A program made the position numbers and the translations under genes. Positions 1 to 12,550 of a DNA stretch of 64,000 nt are shown piece by piece. The notes below the pieces were generated by a model. The model ran no database searches. It worked only from the letters and a program-made list of their open reading frames with translations, and was not told the origin of the DNA. The DNA lies in contig NC_134876.1 of NCBI RefSeq assembly GCF_041734735.1, positions 98,244,168 through 98,308,167 on the forward strand, read 5' to 3'. Every line of letters starts with the position of its first letter. The first letter of the stretch is position 1. Origin of the DNA: Babylonia areolata. Lineage: Eukaryota; Mollusca; Gastropoda; Neogastropoda; Buccinidae.

Positions 1-2260
1 CTTAACCAGGACATCTTGGAGAACAACTTAGATCAACTGTGTTAGTTGGAGTAGAATATAAAGTTTTCTTCAGTATAGTTCTTTCTTTTTTTTTCTTCTT
101 TTTTTTTTTAATAGTTAAGTGAACTTATATATAGTTAAGTAAATACACATGAGGTCAATTTGAGCTAAGAACAAAAATAGATAGATTCACAGACTAATCA
201 AGCCATGCGCTCCCATCACCCGTTGCGACGATAATCTGCAAAGGTTACTGTAACGTATTGTTCCAGATTCCTGATTCCAGATGTGCTTGTCGTCTCAAGC
301 CGCCATGATTTTTGTTTACATTTTCGTGGTTTGCGGGACCAAAAAAAGAAAGAGCACGTTAATTTAGTGACAGAATCTGCAACAAAACTGAGTGAAATAA
401 CGTTCAAAATCGTCGAAAATCACTGATAATGGGTTAATTACAACGTCTACTAATGATGATATCGTTTCATCTTTGCGCAAAAATGGCCGGTAAAATATGT
501 CCCTGAATTTAGGACGCTAAAATAGGACATTACCAAGGCATAGTACGGCTACGATGCTTTACAATCACTCTCAATGGGAAAGTCTTTCACTAATTTCATT
601 AATTCAGCGCTCGATTGTCGGTAGAGTAGCGTAACAAAAGTCGGTGAGTCCCTTTTAAATGCACTGTCATTATCAACGGGTGGTCTCCCGAGACCAACAG
701 TTTGAGTTAGTATTATAGTAAAAGGGGGCGAGGAAGGACTGTAAAATTTAATCAGAGAATGATCTGTGCATAGGCCTCGACTCTTACTGTACAATGTTCC
801 CGGATGATCACATTACATAATTACAGTCCAGAAATTTTCAGTTAGATTTAACTCGCACTAGCCGCGCTCGCCACGCATGCAACCATTTCAGTAATAGTTC
901 TTTAGGAACACGAACATGCCTCGGGAGAGGCCTAAACCGTCGTCTAGTCAAGTCAAGTTACGCGTTTGAAGACTTTTCCGGTTTATAGAAACGCGGCCAA
1001 CTTCCGCCGTTATTTGAAGAGAAAGATTCGTAGTTGTTTTGATAAAGATGAGCGTGCCCTTTCACAGATTGCGCGAATGAGTAGCCATTTTTTTAATTGT
1101 CTGGTCGCCGGGAGAGGCAGGCGGTGATCTTCAGTGGGAAAATGTCAATGTTCCCCCAGGTCTGATGTGGCTTGCCCAAAATATTCGTGCTTCGTTTCCA
1201 GCACAGGACTTTGGGTCACGTTAAACACTAGTTTCTGATGGCGAGAAAAATGATTTGCTGTGCACTGGTAACCCCTCCTGCACCGCCACCACACCCCTTC
1301 TCAGCCCCTGGTGTATAGCGTTTTGTTATGTACATCATGCAGGAATCACACGAAACTCTATGACATGACAAATGAAAGGGCAGTTTTCGCTTCCTCGAAC
1401 ATACATACCACCACCACATCAGTCGGTTCATTATATAATAAAACAAGATATATATTACATTATTGGTATAGGCTGCAAGGAAGGAAAAAATATCAACAAC
1501 AAATTTCATTTCTGATGAATTAGTCGTATTATATATGACACCAGACACAACTTCGACAGGGGTGTCCCCAAGTGTAGACTACATCATGCAGACACACAAC
1601 ACACAGCAATACAGAAATCGTTGACCTCAAAAGCGAAAACACACAGCTCCACCCACCAACCCACCAACACGGTGCAACACAAGCGTAAGTAAAATTAATA
1701 CGTACCGTTCCCTTCAGCAACAAACGCCTGCACGTCTCTAAACCTTGCAGTGGGATGTGTGTGTGTGTGTGTGTGTGTGAGTGAACATGAACTTTATAAC
1801 AGGCTGGAGGAAGGGGGAGGGGAGGTGGGTGTGAAAAGAGGGGGCTATAGGCCTACCGGTTTGTACCCGACAGAAGCTTCCTTGTGACAAAAACGAGGTC
1901 AATGTTTCGCTTCGTCAACTCCACGCACTGAAGGGTTTAAAAAAAAAAAAAAAGAGGGGGTTGGAGGGGGAAGGTCGGGGTGTGAAGGGAACGGAGGGGG
2001 GGAGGGAGTATTATAATTTCGTGTTAATTATCTCCCAGCGAAGAGCGTGTAATGTTATACGCGTCGTTGTGTCCATGTGTCTCTGTGTATGTCAGAGTAC
2101 GACAGAAAGCCACATACATTTCAAGCGACAGCAGCCATACGCTGGCAAATTATTACCAACTCTTACCTTCAGGCAAACGGTTCTGTGTCCCAAAATTTAA
2201 AAACAAACAGAACCAAATGCAGCTTTATACCAACCTCAATTCAGCTATTAAATGGCAATA
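1..2260. other. Gene-free left flank
   Basis: I find no recognisable protein, RNA gene or conserved domain here. The first 1.2 kb is less repetitive than what follows and comparatively rich in CpG. An ETS-like ACTTCCGCC and a TATA-like TTTATAGAAA lie near 980-1,010, so a promoter of a gene outside the window is possible but not shown. A short (GT)n tract lies at about 1,757-1,780 and A- and G-rich runs at 1,800-2,000. Confidence 0.4.
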
Positions 2261-2289
2261 ATTGATAATCAGATCTGTGATTTTGAAAA

Positions 2290-2690
2290 AAAAATGTATG
2301 CCAGAGTGTGTGTATGTGGAATGTGACATCTTAAATCAAAGTATTGTTGAATTGCATTATTATAATCATTTTATGTCATTTTATGTCTACTTTTAGTATG
2401 CTATTTCATGCCTACTTTATTCATATCCTTTAATTGATTTTGTGTTGCACATGTATGGCTGTGATGATGTATGTATGATTTACTCTAAGTTACCTTTTAA
2501 ATGTTTCTGTTGTGTTGTTGTTATCTACTGTGATTATTTATTGTACGCATGGGTAGCCATCTAAACATTTTATGTCTTTTATGTATACATGTTGAATGAC
2601 TGTGATTTCCGTGTATTGTTTATGTGTTTTACACCATAAATGAATTTATCTTGTTGAGATAATAAAGTATTCTGTAATCTGTAATATGCG
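2290..2690 (+). repeat. Probable LINE 3' tail
   Basis: An AT-rich stretch ends in a short motif of the form TTGTTGAGATAATAAAG followed by imperfect repeats of TCTGTAA. Molluscan non-LTR retrotransposons commonly end in an AATAAA signal plus a short terminal microsatellite of this kind. No coding part is attached, so this would be a strongly 5'-truncated copy. The call rests on the tail shape only. Confidence 0.35.
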
Positions 2691-2736
2691 TGTGTGCGCG
2701 AGTGTATGTATTATATACCTGTGTGCCCGAGCATGG

Positions 2737-2766
2737 TCTCTGTCTCTGTCTGTCTGTCTGTCTGTC

Positions 2767-2828
<62 letters not shown>

Positions 2829-3482
2829 CTTGTGGTTTTGCTTCATATATTTCCTTTTTGACATTTATCGCTTTCGAGGGCTGGATGAAAAAACCCAGCT
2901 GTTTGCTTATCCTATAACCCTCAGAAATAATATGCCGAAATAAAATGAAATGAAATGAATTAAATTCTCTCAATCTGTCTCTCTCTCTGTCTCTCTCTCT
3001 CTCTGTCTCTCTCTCTCCCTCTCTCTCTCTCTTTCTCTCTCTCTCTCAGAGCTGTAAATCTGATTCTTTTAAAATCTTCATCATTGACTATATCTGATTA
3101 TAAAGCTCTCGATATCCTCCCACTGAAAACAAAACTTCTATATAACAAAGGTCTACTTACGTTCAAAATTATGTCTGGATTTTGACGTTGGTGTTGTGAA
3201 TTGACTCTCGTTTTTGTTGTTGTTGTTGTTGTTTTTGTTCTTTTCTCGATTATTATTCTTGTCCATAGGGCCGAATGTAAACAAGTACTTTGTGCTTACT
3301 CCTTTACCCTCGTAAAATAAAATTTCGTTCGTTCGTTCTCTCTCTCTCTCTCTCTCTCACTAAATTATTTGAGATGTGTTCACAAGTATTGCTTGTTCTT
3401 TCTCGCCCCCTTGTCTCATGGGTGTTGTCATTGTCATTGTCTCTCTTCCTCACTCACACATACGTACGCACGCACGCGCGCG

Positions 3483-3547
<65 letters not shown>

Positions 3548-3911
3548 GCACGCACGCACGCACGCACTCACGCACTTACACTCTCAAACAATTGACCGAC
3601 AAAGTCCCAGACTGAGAAAATACGTACTCGTGCACTTTGGAAACGAGGTCATTTCATGTGTTTGTCGTTTTTAGCTGATAGACAACCATGCTGGAGTGGA
3701 TGTGTGGGGGTGGGGGGGGGGAGGGGGGTGGAGGTTGGCGTACGATTGTGTGCGTGTGTGTTCGTGCATGCGTGTGTGCGTGTGTGTGTGTGTGTGAGTG
3801 AGTGAGTGAGTGTGAGTGAGAGAGAGAGAGAGCGTGTGTGTGTGTATGTGTGTGTGTGTGCGTGTGTGAGTGTGTGTGAGAGAGAGAGAGAGAGAGTGTG
3901 TGTGTGTGTGC

Positions 3912-3980
<69 letters not shown>
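2737..3980. repeat. Cluster of simple repeats
   Basis: Successive microsatellites: (TCTG)n then (TC)n at 2,737-2,824, (TC)n at 2,967-3,047 and 3,338-3,359, (CA)n flanked by (CGCA)n at 3,440-3,575, then alternating (GT)n and (GA)n blocks at 3,740-3,980. Open frames on both strands here encode only Leu-Ser, Thr-His or Cys-Val low complexity and are not genes. Confidence 0.9.
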
Positions 3981-3981
<1 letters not shown>

Positions 3982-4164
3982 TCACTGATTTTGACCATGG
4001 GAAATTCACCTGGAAAAGAGACGAGGGGACGAACTGAAGTCTTTCCACGCTCTGTGTGTATTGCACGCATGAAAAAAAAAAAAAACATTGTGCGAAAGGA
4101 AAGAAAAACAGCAGCTGGAAAAAAAAAATCAGTTAGGGGCAGAGCTACGAATGAAGCTTGCACA

Positions 4165-5275
4165 TGTCACATCTTTTTAGTTAACGTCGTGAGAATAGCC
4201 ACTATGATACATGTCACAGTTTTCAAGAAACGTCGTGAGATAAGACATACATGTTATTCATGAAACGTCGTGGCTGAGAAAAGACATTCATGTCAGTTTT
4301 CATTGAACATCGTGAGAAAAGACATACATGTTACAGTTTTCGTGAAACGTTGTGACTGAGAAAAGACATACATGTCACAGTTTTCATGGAACGTCGTGAC
4401 TGAGAAAAGACAGACATGTCACAGTTTTCATGGAACATCGTGAGAAAAGACATACATGTCACAGTTTTCATGAAACGTCGTGACTGAGAAAAGACATACA
4501 TGTTACAGTTTTCATGGAACATCGTGAGAAAAGATATACATGTCACAGTTTTCATGGAACGTCGTGATTGAGAAAAGACATACATGTCACAGTTTTCATG
4601 GAACGTGACTGAGAAAAGACATACATGTTACAGTTTTCATGGAACATCGTGAGAAAAGACAGACATGTCACAGTTTTCATGAAACGTCGTGATTGAGAAA
4701 AGACATACATGTCACAGTTTTCATGGAACATCGTGAGAAAAGACAGACATGTCACAGTTTTCATGAAACGTCGTGATTGAGAAAAGACATACATGTCACA
4801 GTTTTCATGGAACGTGACTGAGAAAAGACATACATGTTACAGTTTTCATGGAACATCGTGAGAAAAGATATACATGTCACAGTTTTCATGGAACGTGACT
4901 GAGAAAAGACATACATGTTACAGTTTTCATGGAACGTGATTGAGAAAAGACATACATGTTACAGTTTTCATGGAACGTCGTGAGAAAAGACAGACATGTC
5001 ACAGTTTTCATGAAACGTCGTGACTGAGAAAAGACATACATGTCACAGTTTTCATGAAACGTCGTGACTGAGAAAAGACAGACATGTCACAGTTTTCATG
5101 AAACGTCGTGACTGAGAAAAGACATACATGTCACAGTTTTCATGAAACGTCGTGACTGAGAAAAGACAGACATGTTACAGTTTTCATGGAACATCGTGAG
5201 AAAAGACATACACGTCGTGAGGAAAGATATACATGTCAGTTTTCATGAAACGCCTTGAGAAAAGACATACAAATG
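4165..5275. repeat. 40-44-bp minisatellite, about 25 units
   Basis: Tandem array built on a unit with the core AGAAAAGACATACATGTCAC followed by AGTTTTCATG and a CGTCGTGA block. Long units (about 44 bp, with CGTCGTGACTGAG) alternate with shorter ones (about 40 bp, with CATCGTGAG), giving a loose two-unit higher-order pattern. The open frames on the minus strand are repeat artefacts. Confidence 0.9.
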
Positions 5276-6005
5276 AATGACGGTGACCTGAATTGGAGTC
5301 CCAATTACAAGCACTACTACTACTACTACAACTACTACTACTAGGCTAATATTACTACTGCTGCTGCTTCTGCTACTTCTACAAAACTACTACGATGACG
5401 ACGGAGTGTAAGTAAGAAACGAGTGCAGCGTTACATGGACGCCTTGCCCTGAACTGCCCCCCTCACCCCTCCCATCCACCGATCCCATATCAATCAACTG
5501 CTTCATGAATTGAACCAGAGAATAGACACAAAGCCTTCAGTTAGTATTCGATTGCTAGCTAATCAACGGAAGAAGCAGACATGACATTGTTCACATTAAT
5601 TAGATAATTGCTCATGTTTTTTTGTTTTGTTTTTTTGTTTGTTTGTTTGTTTGTTTTTTTAGGATAGATGGACATCTATAAATCCATTACGGATGGGAAG
5701 AATCTCGGAGAAGAGAGCGGGAGGGGGAGGAGCAGAGGGCATGTCGAAAATTTGAAATCACCAACAAAACTCGAGTCTCTGCTGTTCTGAAAAATGTTTG
5801 ATTCAGACAAAACGTTTGCTTTCATGAGCTGCCGCGCCGACGTTTGGGGACCGAAAGATGTCAACTCGGTCATACGTGCATACTTATATCATGAAACCCT
5901 TTGTGTGATTTACCCATCCATTCTTCTGACACTATTATGTGTGGGGAAACAGGCAGATATCCATTTGTGACTGCACAGAATGGACAGCAGTGCAGGTGTC
6001 TGACA
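5276..6005. other. Spacer with (ACT)n and T-rich tracts
   Basis: An (ACT)n tract at about 5,310-5,375 and a T-rich run at 5,620-5,660 interrupt otherwise unremarkable sequence. No gene is supported. Confidence 0.5.
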
Positions 6006-7625
6006 GTGGGTTCATAGTCAAAGTGAGCTCAGTCACAATGGTTCAGTCACAGTGGCTTTACAGTCACAGTGGGTTCAGTCACAGTGGGTTTACAGTCACA
6101 GTGGGTTCAGTCACAGTGGGTTTACAGTCACAGTGGGTTCAGTCACAGTGGGTTCAGTCACAGTGGGTTTACAGTCACAGTGGGTTCAGTCACAGTGGGT
6201 TTACAGTCACAGTGGGTTCAGTCACAATGGGTTTACAGTCACAGTGGGTTTAGTCACAGTGGGATCAGTCACAGTGAGTTCAGTCACAGTGAGTTCAGTC
6301 ACAATGGGTTCAGTCACAGTGAGTTCAGTCACAGTGGGTTTACAGTCACAGTGGGTTCAGTCACAGTGGGTTCAGTCACAATGAGTTCAGAGGTCAGTCA
6401 CAGTGAGTTCAGTCACAGTGGGTTTACAGTCACAGTGGGTTCAGTCACAGTGAGTTCAGTCACAGTGGGTTCACAGTCACAGTGGGTTCATAGTCACAGT
6501 GGGTTCACAGTCACAGTGGGTTCAGTCACAGTGGGATCACAGTCACAGTGGGTTCAGTCACATTGGGTTCACAGTCACAGTGGGATCAGTCACAGTGGGT
6601 TCAGTCACAGTGGGATCACAGTCACAGTGGGTTCAGTCACAGTGGGTTTACAGTCACAGTGGGTTCAGTCACAGTGGGTTCATAGTCACAGTGGGTTCAC
6701 AGTCACAGTGGGATCAGTCACAGTGGGTTCAGTCACAGTGGGTTCACAGTCACAGTGAGTTCAGTCACAGTGGGATCACAGTCACAGTGGGTTCACAGTC
6801 ACAGTGGGTTAAGTCACAGTGGGTTCATAGTCACAGTGAGTTCAGTCACAGTGGGTTCACAGTCACAGTGAGTTCAGTCACAGTGGGTTCACAGTCACAT
6901 TAGGTTCAGTCACAGTGGGTTCAGTCACAGTGGGTTCACAGTCACAGTGAGTTCAGTAACAGTGGGTTCAGTCACAGTGGGTTCACAGTCACAGTGGGTT
7001 CAGTCACAGTGGGTTCAGTCACAGTGGGATCAGTCACAGTGGGTTCAGTCACAGTGGGTTCATCAGTCACAGTGGGTTCACAGTCACAGTGAGTTCAGTC
7101 ACAGTGGGATCAGTCACAGTGGGTTCACAGTCACATTGGGTTCACAGTCACAGTGAGTTCAGTCACAGTGGGATCAGTCACAGTGGGTTCACAGTCACAT
7201 TGGGTTCACAGTCACAGTGAGTTCAGTCACAGTGGGATCAGTCACAGTGGGTTCACAGTCACGGTGGGTTCGCGGGGTTCACAGTCACAGTGGGATCACA
7301 GTCACAGTGGCTTCGTTCACGGTGGGTTCACAGTCACAGTGGGATCACAGTGGGTTCACAGTCACAGTGGCTTGACACTGACTGTGGGTTTACAGTCACA
7401 ATGGGATCACAGTCACAGTGGGTTCACAGCCACAGTGGGATCACAGTCACAGTGGTTTTACAGTCACAGTGGGATCACAGTGGGTTCTCCCACAGTGGGT
7501 TCACAGACACGGTGGGTTCACAGTCACAATGGGTTCACAGTCACAGCGGGATCACAGTGGGTTCTTCCACAGTGGGTTCACAGTCACAGTGGGTTCACAG
7601 TCACAATGGGTTGTCTGTCACAACT
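6006..7625. repeat. 15-17-bp minisatellite, about 1.6 kb
   Basis: More than 90 tandem copies of a short unit of the type TCACAGTGGGTTCA, with variants carrying GGATCA, GAGTTCA or GGTTTACAG. Because the unit lacks stops, plus-strand frames stay open for over 200 codons with a Ser-His-Ser-Gly-Phe or Gln-Ser-Gln-Trp-Val pattern. No start context, splice sites or homology support translation. Confidence 0.92.
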
Positions 7626-7842
7626 CATGACAACCACGTGTAAAGTTCTGTTGCACTCTCCCCAGTTTGCTTGTCTGTTTTTGTATGTGTGGCTCCCGGT
7701 TCTACGTTTTTCACGTGCAATCGTGGAGTCTTGTTTGTGCGTTTGCACCACTGCTGATCACCACCACTGTTCAAGTCTCTCATGTCAGTGACAAGTTTCG
7801 AGGCTTTAAACGAGGATTAAATTTCCCTACTCAAGCTAGGCC

Positions 7843-8110
7843 TACGATGGTTCAGTGGTTGAAACGTCTGCCAGAAAAAGGTGACTCAGTTCTGAAGTGG
7901 CGACCACCCTGGAGGAGCGGGTTCCAACCTGCTGAGGATCAGGGGGGAAAAAAGAAAGAAAAGGCGGCAATACAAGGGCATCCAGGAGTCATGACGTGGC
8001 TGCAGCCCGGCCCCCTTAGAGCGTAAGGAGTTAAGGGCCGAAACACTTGACTGAGGGGGGCTTCTTCTCTGAAGACATTGTACTGTCCAGCTCTCCCTAG
8101 AGTTTCTTAT
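7843..8110 (+). repeat. tRNA-derived SINE-like element (family D)
   Basis: The left end carries an A-box-like ATGGTTCAGTGGTTGAAACG and, about 75 bp later, a B-box-like GGTTCCAACC, the arrangement of an RNA polymerase III internal promoter in tRNA-derived SINEs. A G-rich and A-rich body follows. It is a single copy here, so the family assignment is tentative. Confidence 0.45.
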
Positions 8111-8743
8111 CACTATGTCTATGGTTTCAGCCATACTGCAGCCCACGGACGTAGAACTTTATGTCGATCTATCTAATGCGATTTCAGCCCGGGTTGTGAA
8201 GTCAGAGTCGACAAATGAAGGGGGTGCGTGGCAGTGTGGTGGAGGAACTCGACTGCATGGGCTTGGTCGACGTACGTACTGCTCGTGGAATCCACTTACA
8301 CATTATCGTGTTGAATTGAGCGAGGAATATTAATTTACAGACAATAAAGAAGGTTGCTGAGCGGGGCCAGAGAAATTAAGACTTTTCCAATCAGTCAGCC
8401 AAAGCGAGGTTACTTGATCGAGGACGACTGCATTACGTATTTATGTTCTTTGTGTATTATATGTACGTGTCTGATGATGCATGCGTGTTTATGTAATTCT
8501 GTAATATACATTATATATTACAGAATTACATAAACATGGGGGGAAAAAAAAAAATATATATATATATATTGCACCTATATAGCGCAAACTCAGTCCCCAT
8601 GAAATGGGTTTTATGCGCCTCTCATGAGACAATAAATATGATAATTAAACCACACAAGAGCACGAGGACTTAAAAAAGTGGAAAAACAAAATCTTTTTCA
8701 CCAATACTGATCGAGGAATACTACAAATTGCCTATGTATACGG

Positions 8744-8779
<36 letters not shown>

Positions 8780-8985
8780 CTGTGTGTGTGTGATAGAGAG
8801 AGAGTGTATGTTTGCACCCTAGTGTTGATGTGTGGGTGGGTGTGCGCGGATTCAGCGAGTGCGGCATATTTTCGTTTTAGCGGCCCAATATTTAAATTCT
8901 GGGATGTGATCTTACCCCTCTTCAATATTTCAATGTATGTACTAATTTATTTTATGGTTCAATGTTGTCAATGTTTCACACAAAC
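8111..8985. other. Spacer with hairpin and AT/GT microsatellites
   Basis: No gene is recognised. The stretch holds a near-perfect hairpin (8,486-8,536, listed separately), an A-rich plus (AT)n tract at 8,540-8,570, and (TA)n followed by (GT)n at 8,742-8,790. Sequence near 8,570-8,640 (TATATAGCGC, then TTTTATGCGC) resembles the 3' part of molluscan SINEs. Confidence 0.4.
8486..8536. repeat. Perfect 23-bp inverted repeat (hairpin)
   Basis: Arms at 8,486-8,508 and 8,514-8,536 are exact reverse complements around a 5-nt loop (CATTA). Core of the arm: TATGTAATTCTGTAATAT. It is followed directly by purine-rich and AT-repeat sequence. It could be a tiny foldback element or a cruciform-prone repeat. 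Confidence 0.8.
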
Positions 8986-8989
8986 CTAG

Positions 8990-9150
8990 GATGGGCTGTC
9001 AAGGCCTGATTGCACGCTGGGTTGGCACAAAGGGCAGGCATCTTCTGCCTTTGTTTTCCGTGTCCCCCGCCAGCAGATGTGGCGAACACGGATCAGTCTG
9101 CACGCTTTGACACCACCTTGAAAATTAAACTGTATAGTTTCGTAAGCATG
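8990..9150 (+). repeat. SINE family B, 3' fragment
   Basis: Contains the family-B 3' hallmarks seen at 37.7 kb and 52.2 kb: TCAAGGCCTGA, GGCATCT, CAGCAGATGTGG, then TTTGACACCACCTTGA and an AAATTAAACTG end. The tRNA-like head is missing, so the copy is 5'-truncated and diverged. Confidence 0.5.
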
Positions 9151-9840
9151 GTCGTAAAATCAAACACTCACCCACCGGCACATGCACACACTGACTGACT
9201 GAAACCATTTATTGTCAGATTAACTGTTTGTTGTACTGACATTTTCGCAACCATTTGAATAAAATATTAACAGAGCAACACAAGGAAATTCTGATTTGAG
9301 GGAAGGTATGATTTAAAAAGAACATATTTAACAAATCAATTTACCAAATTTCATTAATATCATTATCCCAAAAAATATTCTAACGCACACACATACTCAC
9401 ATATGTGTCTCCCCCACCCTCTCCCTACATACATCCATCCATGCACACAAACACCCATTATAATTCCCCCTCACCTCATTCCCCTGCCCACTCACTCACA
9501 CACACACTGTCTCTCACTCTTTCTCATCGAATTAAGGTTTCGTAATGTAATCAAGATGACATAATAATTACATGTTAGGGTCGAACAGTTCCACTAATTT
9601 GAATAACGGGAACTTTGCTCTACAAGTAAATCTGACGCTATCACCCAAAACGAAACACTACTTAGGATTAAATAAAACAGAGGGGAACCTCTGCAGCATA
9701 AATAATAAAAAATAAAAAGAAGAGCGATGAAACAAATTAGAAAAACCGACCAATTGGATGGCTTTTAATTAGGTCACCTGCGGTTTTTGTCAGAGACATG
9801 CACACACGTGCATGTGCACGTGCACGTGCACACACACACA
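9151..9840. other. Gene-free spacer
   Basis: AT-rich sequence with short CA-rich patches (9,385-9,520) and a self-complementary GTGCAC-rich tract with (CA)n at about 9,786-9,842. Nothing coding is recognised. Confidence 0.4.
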
Positions 9841-9841
9841 C

Positions 9842-10085
9842 GTACTGGATTGCCGTTAGTCAGTGTACAACTGAAAGGTATAGGTCTTCAAGAAAGCGGG
9901 AAGGTTGACTGGGTGCTGCCTGGAAGATAATGCCAGGGGTTATCAGGTGACTACCCCCGAAAATGGAGTATGGCTGCCTACATGGCGAGGTAAAAACGGT
10001 CATGCACGTAAAAGCCCACTCATGTACATACGAATTAACATGGGAGTTGCATGCAGCCCACGAACGAAGAAGAATCAAATGATGG
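9842..10085 (+). repeat. SINE family E, internal fragment
   Basis: The segment CCCGAAAATGGAGTATGGCT, then GCCTACATGGCGAGGTAAAA and a GGTCATGCACGTAAAA stretch, matches the middle of the full family-E copy at 57.3-57.9 kb read on its own sense strand. The tRNA-like head is absent. Confidence 0.55.
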
Positions 10086-10301
10086 AAAGGATTCGAACTA
10101 TCCTCAGTAACAATTCAATGTTAAGATTTTTGTCACCAGTCACTCACTGTGGCAACTATCACCACTCGGTTTGTTTTGGTAGTGTTGTGCAACTGTTGAC
10201 TTCGTTTTTGGTTAGTGTTTATGTGATGCAAGGTTATCATTGCGTCACTTTCTTCAGTTGTACATAGCTGCCGATAGAAGGCTCAACATCATTTTGTGAA
10301 G

Positions 10302-10455
10302 GAACAAGGTGGCAGAATGGTTAACGCGCTTTCCTGCCAATGCAGTGTCGAATCCATGATCAAGGGTTTGGGTTTGAATCCTGTCAGTTCTCGCCCTCTC
10401 CACCACGTTTGAAAATCAAACTGAGCGTGATGCTTCCTTGAGAAACTGAAACTTA
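10302..10455 (+). repeat. SINE family B, head plus short tail
   Basis: Starts with an A-box-like GGTGGCAGAATGGTTAACGC and has a B-box GGTTTGAATCC about 55 bp later, closely matching the head of the copy at 37,467. It then jumps to the family 3' end (AAAATCAAACTGAG, GATGCTTCCTTGAGAAACTG), so the middle is deleted. Confidence 0.65.
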
Positions 10456-12020
10456 TTGTGAATTGTTATTGCCTTTCAGATTTCAATGTGGTCTGTTTTA
10501 CCCGTGTGTCTCGGTAGAAGTGATGTGGATTAGTGTGAAAAGAGGGCCTTATTTATTTTGTTGTTTTTCTCAGTTCCACCTCAGTGAACAAAACTCTACA
10601 CGTATGACTGCTATCTCTAGAATGAAGCGGGAAAGCAGATAGAATAAGGAATGAGTGAAAAACAGATCATGCTTATTATTGAATGCAGCACAATGTTAGT
10701 AATCATGATGTATAAATGCTAATTACAACAAAACATGGAATGAAAGCGGATTTTGGCCAATGACAGATTGCAGCTGTGTGAAGATATTGCATAGTGTTTG
10801 TTCAACTTAAGAATCATCTGAACTCTCAAGACACTGGCATGCCTTATCCCAATTACTCTGTCATTGCCTGAAAGGCTGTCACCAAACCCGCCCCAATCTC
10901 TTTGACAACTTTTTAAAAAAATGTTCCACTTTGATCCACAAGGCTTCATTACTGCAAAAGGTTGGGTTTCATAAATATCTGCCCTCCGCTACATCCACAC
11001 TAATACTGTCCCTCTCCTGACCTTGTATGAAACAGCACACACAATATGATGCATACACACACACTCACTGACACACAGATGTAATGACATTTCCAAGTAC
11101 AAGTACACACAAGTTCACACACATGAGAGCAATGCTGGTGAAACGGAAAACATCACACGCATTCTCAGCCAGTCTTCCCATATAAGCACAATATATATAA
11201 TGCAAATCAGGTCTCCTCCAAGTCCAACTGGTGTCTGTTTTATTTCAGAACAAAAGCTTGAGACCTGTTTTATTAATTAAAAAAAAACTAACAAACAAAC
11301 AAACAAAAAACGCAGTCAGTTACCAGTCGGCCAAAGCCATGCCAAAATATGACATGATTCTTGCAACTAGTAAATGATGATCTAACTGTAACAAAATAAT
11401 CTGTGTGAGAAAGCAGGAAGACTTGCAGTAAACAGTGCTTTTTGTGAAATGAAACTGAGAACTTCAATGCAGAAAAAACGTAGAAAATACACTGTTTTCC
11501 ATTCAAATTACATGTGGACACATCCAGAAATACTGTAGAAGTTAGTTCCCTTTCTTTGCGTTTCATGCACATGTATGAACGCGACATCCATTTTAATCAA
11601 ACAATTTTTGACGCCACAGCAATGCTCAGATGCAGGGCTCAAAGAGTTAAATCACAAAAGGCCTGAAAGTTTTAAACTATCACAATGGGAACACATTTGA
11701 TTGCCAGCTTATGCACCTTCCATCAATTGTAATCAAGCACAAATGTTTTCAAATATGAAAAATAATGCTTTGACAAAATGTCTACAATCACCAGAATGTA
11801 TGACAAGACATTAATCAACAATCCTCCTCCACAATTTATCTTGTAGAACTCTACTTTGTGACAGGAAAATGGCGAGGTCAAAATCAAACACTATCCCAAC
11901 TGACCAGGTGAAGAAACTTTCAAAATGCACCATCAACAGTCCAGTGATATAACCCACATATCCTGAGTAGTTTATGAACTGCCAGAATCACAAGTTTCAG
12001 TGTTCCTGTTGTCAGTCTGA
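10456..12020. other. Probable cyclophilin 3' UTR and flank
   Basis: No protein is recognised. The part nearest 12,418 is presumably the 3' untranslated region of the minus-strand cyclophilin gene. Two AATAAA hexamers on the minus strand (11,269-11,274 and 11,239-11,244) are candidate ends. The remainder is AT-rich unique sequence with a short CA-rich patch near 11,035-11,130. Confidence 0.35.
11239..11274 (-). terminator. Candidate poly(A) signals for the cyclophilin gene
   Basis: Two AATAAA hexamers on the minus strand 30 nt apart, about 1.15 kb downstream of the cyclophilin stop codon. This would give a 3' UTR of about 1.2 kb. No transcript evidence is available, and AATAAA occurs by chance in AT-rich DNA. 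Confidence 0.3.
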
Positions 12021-12315
12021 CTAGTTTCAATATGAACACATTTCAACACATGAACACATTTCAATAAGCTGTGACTGACTATTTTCAATATGAACACATT
12101 TCAACATATGAACACATTTCAATAAGCTGTGACTGACTATTTTCAATATGAACACATTTCAACATATGAACACATTTCAAATAAACTGTGACTGACTATT
12201 TTCAATATGAACACATTTCAACATATGAACACATTTCAAATAAACTGTGACTGACTATTTTCAATATGAACACATTTCAACACAAGAACACATTTCAAAT
12301 AAGCTGTGACTGTTT
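12021..12315. repeat. About 58-62-bp minisatellite in the cyclophilin 3' UTR
   Basis: Four to five units, each with CTGACTATTTTCAATATGAA and two copies of ACACATTTCAA. It lies about 100 bp downstream of the cyclophilin stop codon, so it is probably transcribed. Confidence 0.85.
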
Positions 12316-12417
12316 AAACCAACGAACTGAATTCAAAAGCTTTACCCCAGACTAACATAAAAATCAATCTTGCTGCAAACTGCCATTCTGCTTTTTGTAC
12401 GGCTAATTGCATTTGAT

Positions 12418-12550
12418 TCACAGTTGTCCACAGTTAACGATAGCGATGACCTTTGTTGGCTTCCCATTTTGTGAACCACAACACTCTATTTTCTTCGCAA
12501 CATCCATGCCTTCTACAACTTGCCCGAACACCACGTGTTTGCCATCCAAC
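12418..12550 (-). CDS. PPIA: Cyclophilin exon 5 (C terminus)
   Basis: Encodes [16 protein letters not shown] through the terminal VNCGQL and a TGA stop. It supplies His126 of the active site. The acceptor is TGTGCAG; the first base completes the Trp121 codon split by the intron. Confidence 0.95.

Noticed and set aside
4165-5275. CRISPR-like array of regularly spaced repeats
   Set aside because: There are no unique spacers; whole units are repeated head to tail, and the genome is animal.
6006-7791. Open frames of up to 229 codons with Gln-Ser-Gln-Trp-Val patterns
   Set aside because: They exist only because the minisatellite unit lacks stops; several frames are open at once and there is no homology or gene structure.
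1-12400. LTR retroelements, viral copies or toxin remnants
   Set aside because: None seen here or elsewhere in the window; the retroelement remains are non-LTR (LINE) and SINE only.
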